Origin: JARRRD01 sp046706685
GTDB taxonomy: Bacteria > Nitrospirota > Thermodesulfovibrionia > Thermodesulfovibrionales > UBA6898
Reading direction: 5' to 3'
Assembly: GCA_046706685.1 (NCBI GenBank)
Contig: JBJKPE010000119.1
Span: forward strand, 1 to 18,379
DNA: 18,379 nucleotides
Shown: in pieces, positions 16,502 through 18,379 of the stretch
Numbering within the stretch: position 1 is the first letter of the stretch
How the letters are laid out: every line of letters begins with the position of its first letter
Position numbers and translations under genes: made by a program
Notes under the pieces: generated by a model
What the model saw: the letters and a program-made list of their open reading frames with translations, nothing else
Database searches by the model: none
Told to the model about the DNA's origin: nothing

Positions 16502-17068
16502 TCACTCAGACCTGCCGACCTTGAACGGACGCAACCCCAGCTTATCTTCATAGCTTTTTTCCGCAAAGATTGTATATTGCTCGTCCGTCAAGACCGCTTT
16601 CACCCTGGCCAGCGCTTTTTTCTTTGTCCCGTTGATCTCCTCGATCAACCGGGGATCAAAGATTGAAATCTTTCCGTCGGAAAGGCTGCCAAGGACTTCC
16701 CTCTTCTGCTTCCGGAAGTCTATAAGTATAACTTTTATCTCCTCTTTCTGGCCGTCCGTCAGCTTAAGGACTCCGCTCATCTCTTCGATTGTTTCACGCC
16801 TCTTTTGTGCCTGATTAACCGGCAGTTTGGCCAGCAGGTTCGGGACAGGCCTGTCGGTGGCCGCAACTGTTTTTTCTTTCTCACCTGCCGCGGACGTCTT
16901 AAGGAGCGCAATCCTGCTCTCGCATGCCTCGTCCTTCTGCGCGAGTTGAGCTTTCAGCAGCCTGTTCTCCTTTTTTAAAGAGTCGATCGCATTCCTGTTA
17001 GTAATCATCAAATAGGCAGACAACACCATGAGTACTGCTATCACTACCAGTTGCATTTTGTTTCTCAT
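16502..17068 (-). CDS. Membrane-anchored Spy/CpxP-like protein with two LTxxQ motifs
   Basis: A 188-residue protein with a single N-terminal transmembrane segment (QLVVIAVLMVLSAYLMI, about 6-22), a heptad-like coiled coil (about 25-55), a Lys/Glu linker, and an alpha-helical C-terminal domain. That domain contains LTDGQ near 110 and LTDEQ near 168, flanked by charged helices (KEEIKVILIDFRKQKREVL). Paired LTxxQ motifs mark the Spy/CpxP/CnrX-like family of periplasmic chaperones and metal or envelope-stress sensors. Here the anchor appears uncleaved, so it would be membrane-tethered and periplasmic. I chose the ATG at 17068, with AAGGA 6 nt upstream; the frame stays open further upstream but that part crosses repeats and has no signal. 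Convergent with the efflux operon; an envelope-stress role is plausible but inferred. Confidence 0.75.
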   Translation of the reverse strand: MRNKMQLVVIAVLMVLSAYLMITNRNAIDSLKKENRLLKAQLAQKDEACESRIALLKTSAAGEKEKTVAATDRPVPNLLAKLPVNQAQKRRETIEEMSGVLKLTDGQKEEIKVILIDFRKQKREVLGSLSDGKISIFDPRLIEEINGTKKKALARVKAVLTDEQYTIFAEKSYEDKLGLRPFKVGRSE

Positions 17069-17095
17069 GACAATTCCTTTCATCCGCAGGTCGCA

Positions 17096-17146
17096 TCCTC
17101 CAGATGCTGATTTCACCGGGGACGGGGACTGGTCCCCTGTGGAGGA
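17096..17146. repeat. REP-like nested inverted repeat with GGGGAC/GTCCCC core
   Basis: Outer arms TCCTCCA (17096-17102) and TGGAGGA (17140-17146) enclose GGGGAC twice in tandem (17118-17129), then TG and GTCCCC (17132-17137). The 3' arm can pair with either GGGGAC copy; pairing with the outer one extends to CACCGGGGAC/GTCCCCTGTG with one mismatch. GGGGAC...GTCCCC hairpins are reminiscent of REP elements mobilised by REP-associated tyrosine transposases, but no such transposase is in the window. Confidence 0.5.
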
Positions 17147-17219
17147 TAGTCTGGCACAAACAATTACCCGCGGACAAGAAAATAAATTTGGAACCTGGAA
17201 GAGAAAAGTTTCCGTTACT

Positions 17220-17240
17220 TCCTGCTTTCGGCTTTCCGCT
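17220..17240 (-). repeat. Degenerate heptamers, AGCNGAA type
   Basis: On the minus strand three consecutive 7-bp units read AGCGGAA, AGCCGAA and AGCAGGA. Period and pattern (NNCNGAA) match the plus-strand cluster at 15236-15263, suggesting a shared origin. Confidence 0.5.
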
Positions 17241-17246
17241 TTTTTC

Positions 17247-17275
17247 TTGACTAAAAATGCCCCAGATGCTAGAAA
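17247..17275 (+). promoter_or_regulatory. Candidate sigma70 promoter for the secreted-protein gene
   Basis: TTGACT at 17247-17252, 17-bp spacer, TAGAAA at 17270-17275. The -35 is 5 of 6 and the -10 only 4 of 6. The transcript would carry a leader of about 150 nt including the palindrome at 17317 and the 16S-complementary stretch at 17341. Confidence 0.4.
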
Positions 17276-17316
17276 TAATGCATAGATGGCAGTTCCACTA
17301 TTGCGGTTTTTCCTGA

Positions 17317-17338
17317 TTGTCCGGGAATAACCGGTCAA
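17317..17338 (+). promoter_or_regulatory. Imperfect palindrome, possible operator
   Basis: TTGTCCGG and CCGGTCAA face each other across a 6-bp GAATAA spacer, with 7 of 8 symmetric positions. The size and spacing suit a dimeric repressor, or a short leader stem-loop. It lies about 42 bp after the candidate -10 box. Confidence 0.3.
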
Positions 17339-17340
17339 AG

Positions 17341-17353
17341 TAAGGAGGTGATC
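17341..17353 (+). other. Extended Shine-Dalgarno-like stretch without a start codon
   Basis: TAAGGAGGTGATC is complementary over 13 bases to the canonical 3' tail of bacterial 16S rRNA (GATCACCTCCTTA). No ATG, GTG or TTG lies at useful spacing after it; the only GTG overlaps the motif itself. The real start codon, at 17433, is 79 nt downstream and has its own GAGGGGG. It is not a 16S gene remnant, since the flanks do not match rRNA. Confidence 0.5.
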
Positions 17354-17432
17354 AAGGGGAAATTTAAAGCGGCAGAAGACTGCTCTCATTCGAGGGTTTG
17401 AACTCATCATGCATTTCACGAGGGGGAAACTT

Positions 17433-17960
17433 ATGAAAAAAACAAGAGTCTTTCTTGCATGTCTCGGCATTATCGCTGCTGTTCTCTTCATGGGAACAGC
17501 GCCAGCCTATTCTTCCGGATACCCGGCTTTGGGGTTATATATGACGGGCAACCCCGAGGACATTTCCGTAGTAGTAGTCGGCAAGTTCGACTCCAGCTTC
17601 AACCCGCAGGATGTCGACGCTTTTTTTTCCGCTGCCATGAGCCTCGTCGGCGGTTCGCTCCCGGGAGTTACTGTCCTTGGTCCCAGCCAGTTGGCCCAGT
17701 ACGGAAGTCCATTTAATGACGCAGACAGCCTGAAGGCCTTCGTAAAGAGTGCGTATCAAGGACTCGGTATCGACTTATATATCTTTCTGGACGCGACTAA
17801 GGTGAATTCAGTAGAGGCCCAGTACGGTAAAAATGTCAGGATAAACGCCTGGGTGGCCGATATGGCTTCCGAGGTAGGTTTTACAGGCGATTATCTTTAT
17901 GCAACTTCGATAGAGGTCCCTGAGCTCTACCTGCAACTTTTATCGCAGCTTTCAATGTAA
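17433..17960 (+). CDS. Secreted protein of unknown family
   Basis: A 175-residue protein starting at the ATG preceded by GAGGGGGAAACTT; an in-frame ATG 24 nt earlier (17409) lacks a suitable ribosome binding site and would put charged residues before the signal. The N-terminus is a clean Sec signal peptide (MKKTRVFLACLGIIAAVLFM) with likely cleavage near APAYS. The mature part is about 148 residues, without cysteines and mildly acidic, with alternating strands and helices (ISVVVVGKFD, VDAFFSAAMSLVG, DLYIFLDAT, RINAWVAD). That looks like a small alpha/beta domain. I do not recognise the family. A probable terminator follows, so it may be a single-gene transcript. Confidence 0.8.
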   Translation: MKKTRVFLACLGIIAAVLFMGTAPAYSSGYPALGLYMTGNPEDISVVVVGKFDSSFNPQDVDAFFSAAMSLVGGSLPGVTVLGPSQLAQYGSPFNDADSLKAFVKSAYQGLGIDLYIFLDATKVNSVEAQYGKNVRINAWVADMASEVGFTGDYLYATSIEVPELYLQLLSQLSM

Positions 17961-17990
17961 TCGTGGGGAAGGATTAATCAGCGGCAATTC

Positions 17991-18025
17991 GAAGGCGGCC
18001 GAGGGCGGTCGCCTTCCTTCTTTCG
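17991..18025 (+). terminator. Probable rho-independent terminator
   Basis: GAAGGCG (17991-17997) pairs with CGCCTTC (18010-18016) around a GC-rich 12-nt loop, followed by the pyrimidine/T-rich CTTCTTTCG. It lies 30 bp after the secreted-protein stop and 42 bp before the next gene. Confidence 0.55.
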
Positions 18026-18066
18026 ATATTGATCATAACGTGAGATCGGGGATAGTATATAGAGTC

Positions 18067-18379
18067 ATGAAGAGAACCGTTCTGATCCTTTTTCTCATAC
18101 ACGCCTCTCTCCTTTTCCCGGCGAGGAACGCGCACGCCCTTTACTCTGAACTGCATTCCATAATAGCGTATGAATCGTCGCTTGTTCAATCTGTACCGTC
18201 CGAGGCGCATGTGTATGCCGGAGATTATCCGGATTGCCTTTATTCGGTCACCGACAATCTGTGCAAGGGCGCTTATGACGAGGATGCCGATCGTGACCCG
18301 AGGCTTTCACCCGGACTCAACGCGTGGTGGGGACTCCTTAACTGGGGCACCCACTTCTGGCAGCCGGACGACGGCCCGA
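18067..18379 (+). CDS. Secreted protein, N-terminal part; possibly phospholipase C/S1-P1 nuclease-like
   Basis: The frame is open from the ATG to the window end, giving 104 codons with no stop; the gene continues to the right. Residues 1-24 form a signal peptide (MKRTVLILFLIHASLLFPARNAHA). The mature part has LHSIIAYESSL, two cysteines, and then GAYDEDADRDPRLSPGLNAWW with NWGTHFWQPDDGP. The order acidic GAYDED, then HFWxPDxG resembles zinc-dependent phospholipase C and S1/P1-type nucleases, in which a similar Glu/Asp-rich stretch precedes an HF-Y/W-x-P segment. This is a tentative reading from a fragment; the further metal-binding His residues would lie outside the window. The ribosome binding site is weak (GAG close to the ATG). 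Confidence 0.6.
   Translation, partial: MKRTVLILFLIHASLLFPARNAHALYSELHSIIAYESSLVQSVPSEAHVYAGDYPDCLYSVTDNLCKGAYDEDADRDPRLSPGLNAWWGLLNWGTHFWQPDDGP

Larger units (their letters stand above)
17069..17432. other. 364-bp divergent intergenic region, no gene
   Basis: It lies between the Spy-like gene (minus) and a secreted-protein gene (plus). It holds a REP-like hairpin, degenerate heptamers, one plus-strand promoter candidate, an imperfect palindrome and an extended Shine-Dalgarno-like sequence. The 17-codon frame starting GTG at 17348 has no usable ribosome binding site and is not called. Confidence 0.65.

Noticed and set aside
17152..17167. Sigma54 promoter (TGGCAC followed by ATTAC)
   Set aside because: The -12 GC dinucleotide is missing at the required spacing.
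17341..17365. Remnant of a 16S rRNA gene end
   Set aside because: Only the 13-base tail complement matches; the neighbouring bases do not resemble the conserved 16S helix 45 region.
17348..17401. 17-codon open frame with GTG start
   Set aside because: Its start overlaps the Shine-Dalgarno-like motif, leaving no spacing for initiation; no evidence of a peptide.
17069..17491. Upstream extension of the Spy-like frame to 17491
   Set aside because: The added 141 residues cross a REP-like hairpin, heptamer repeats and a promoter, and would hide the N-terminal membrane anchor; ATG 17068 has a good ribosome binding site.

Overview
The window looks like chromosomal DNA from a Gram-negative (diderm), probably anaerobic or facultative bacterium of the Desulfobacterota/Deltaproteobacteria or Nitrospirota type. 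The grounds are protein style, TolC- and RND-type envelope machinery, a gene resembling a family named after a Syntrophobacter protein, and short heptameric intergenic repeats. No rRNA, tRNA, CRISPR array or transposase gene was seen. The taxonomic placement is inference.

Region 1 (1-6924, all minus strand). Read in transcription order, it starts with an aldehyde dehydrogenase and a class III (omega-amino acid type) aminotransferase. These are followed by a COG2403 / cyclic 2,3-diphosphoglycerate synthetase-like P-loop protein and a carbamate kinase. The aminotransferase and the P-loop gene overlap by ATGA, and the kinase most likely starts at a GTG 4 bases after the P-loop gene stops. This set suggests catabolism of an amino or carbamoyl compound, with ATP recovered from carbamoyl phosphate. 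Downstream lie a conserved protein of unknown function (possibly the Sfum_1244 family), a small two-helix membrane protein, and the first 35 codons of a transketolase with its own promoter.

Region 2 (6925-7501) is a 577-bp divergent intergenic region. It holds one candidate promoter for the minus-strand operon, two for the plus-strand operon, a LacI/GalR-like half-palindrome placed like lac O1, and several inverted repeats, but no gene.

Region 3 (7502-16414, plus strand) is one long efflux operon. A lipoprotein membrane-fusion protein, an RND pump of AcrB/MdtB type and a TolC-like outer-membrane factor make a complete tripartite pump. Joined to it by another ATGA overlap are a second (HlyD/YbhG-like) adaptor, an ABC ATPase and one ABC-2 permease. 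The two inner-membrane engines probably share the single TolC-like channel.

Region 4 (16415-18379). A minus-strand membrane-anchored protein with two LTxxQ motifs (Spy/CpxP-like) faces a 364-bp intergenic region rich in structure: a REP-like GGGGAC hairpin, degenerate heptamer repeats, a promoter, a palindrome and a 13-base stretch complementary to the 16S rRNA tail. Beyond it are a secreted protein of unknown family, a probable terminator, and the N-terminus of a second secreted protein, possibly phospholipase C/S1-P1 nuclease-like, cut by the window end.
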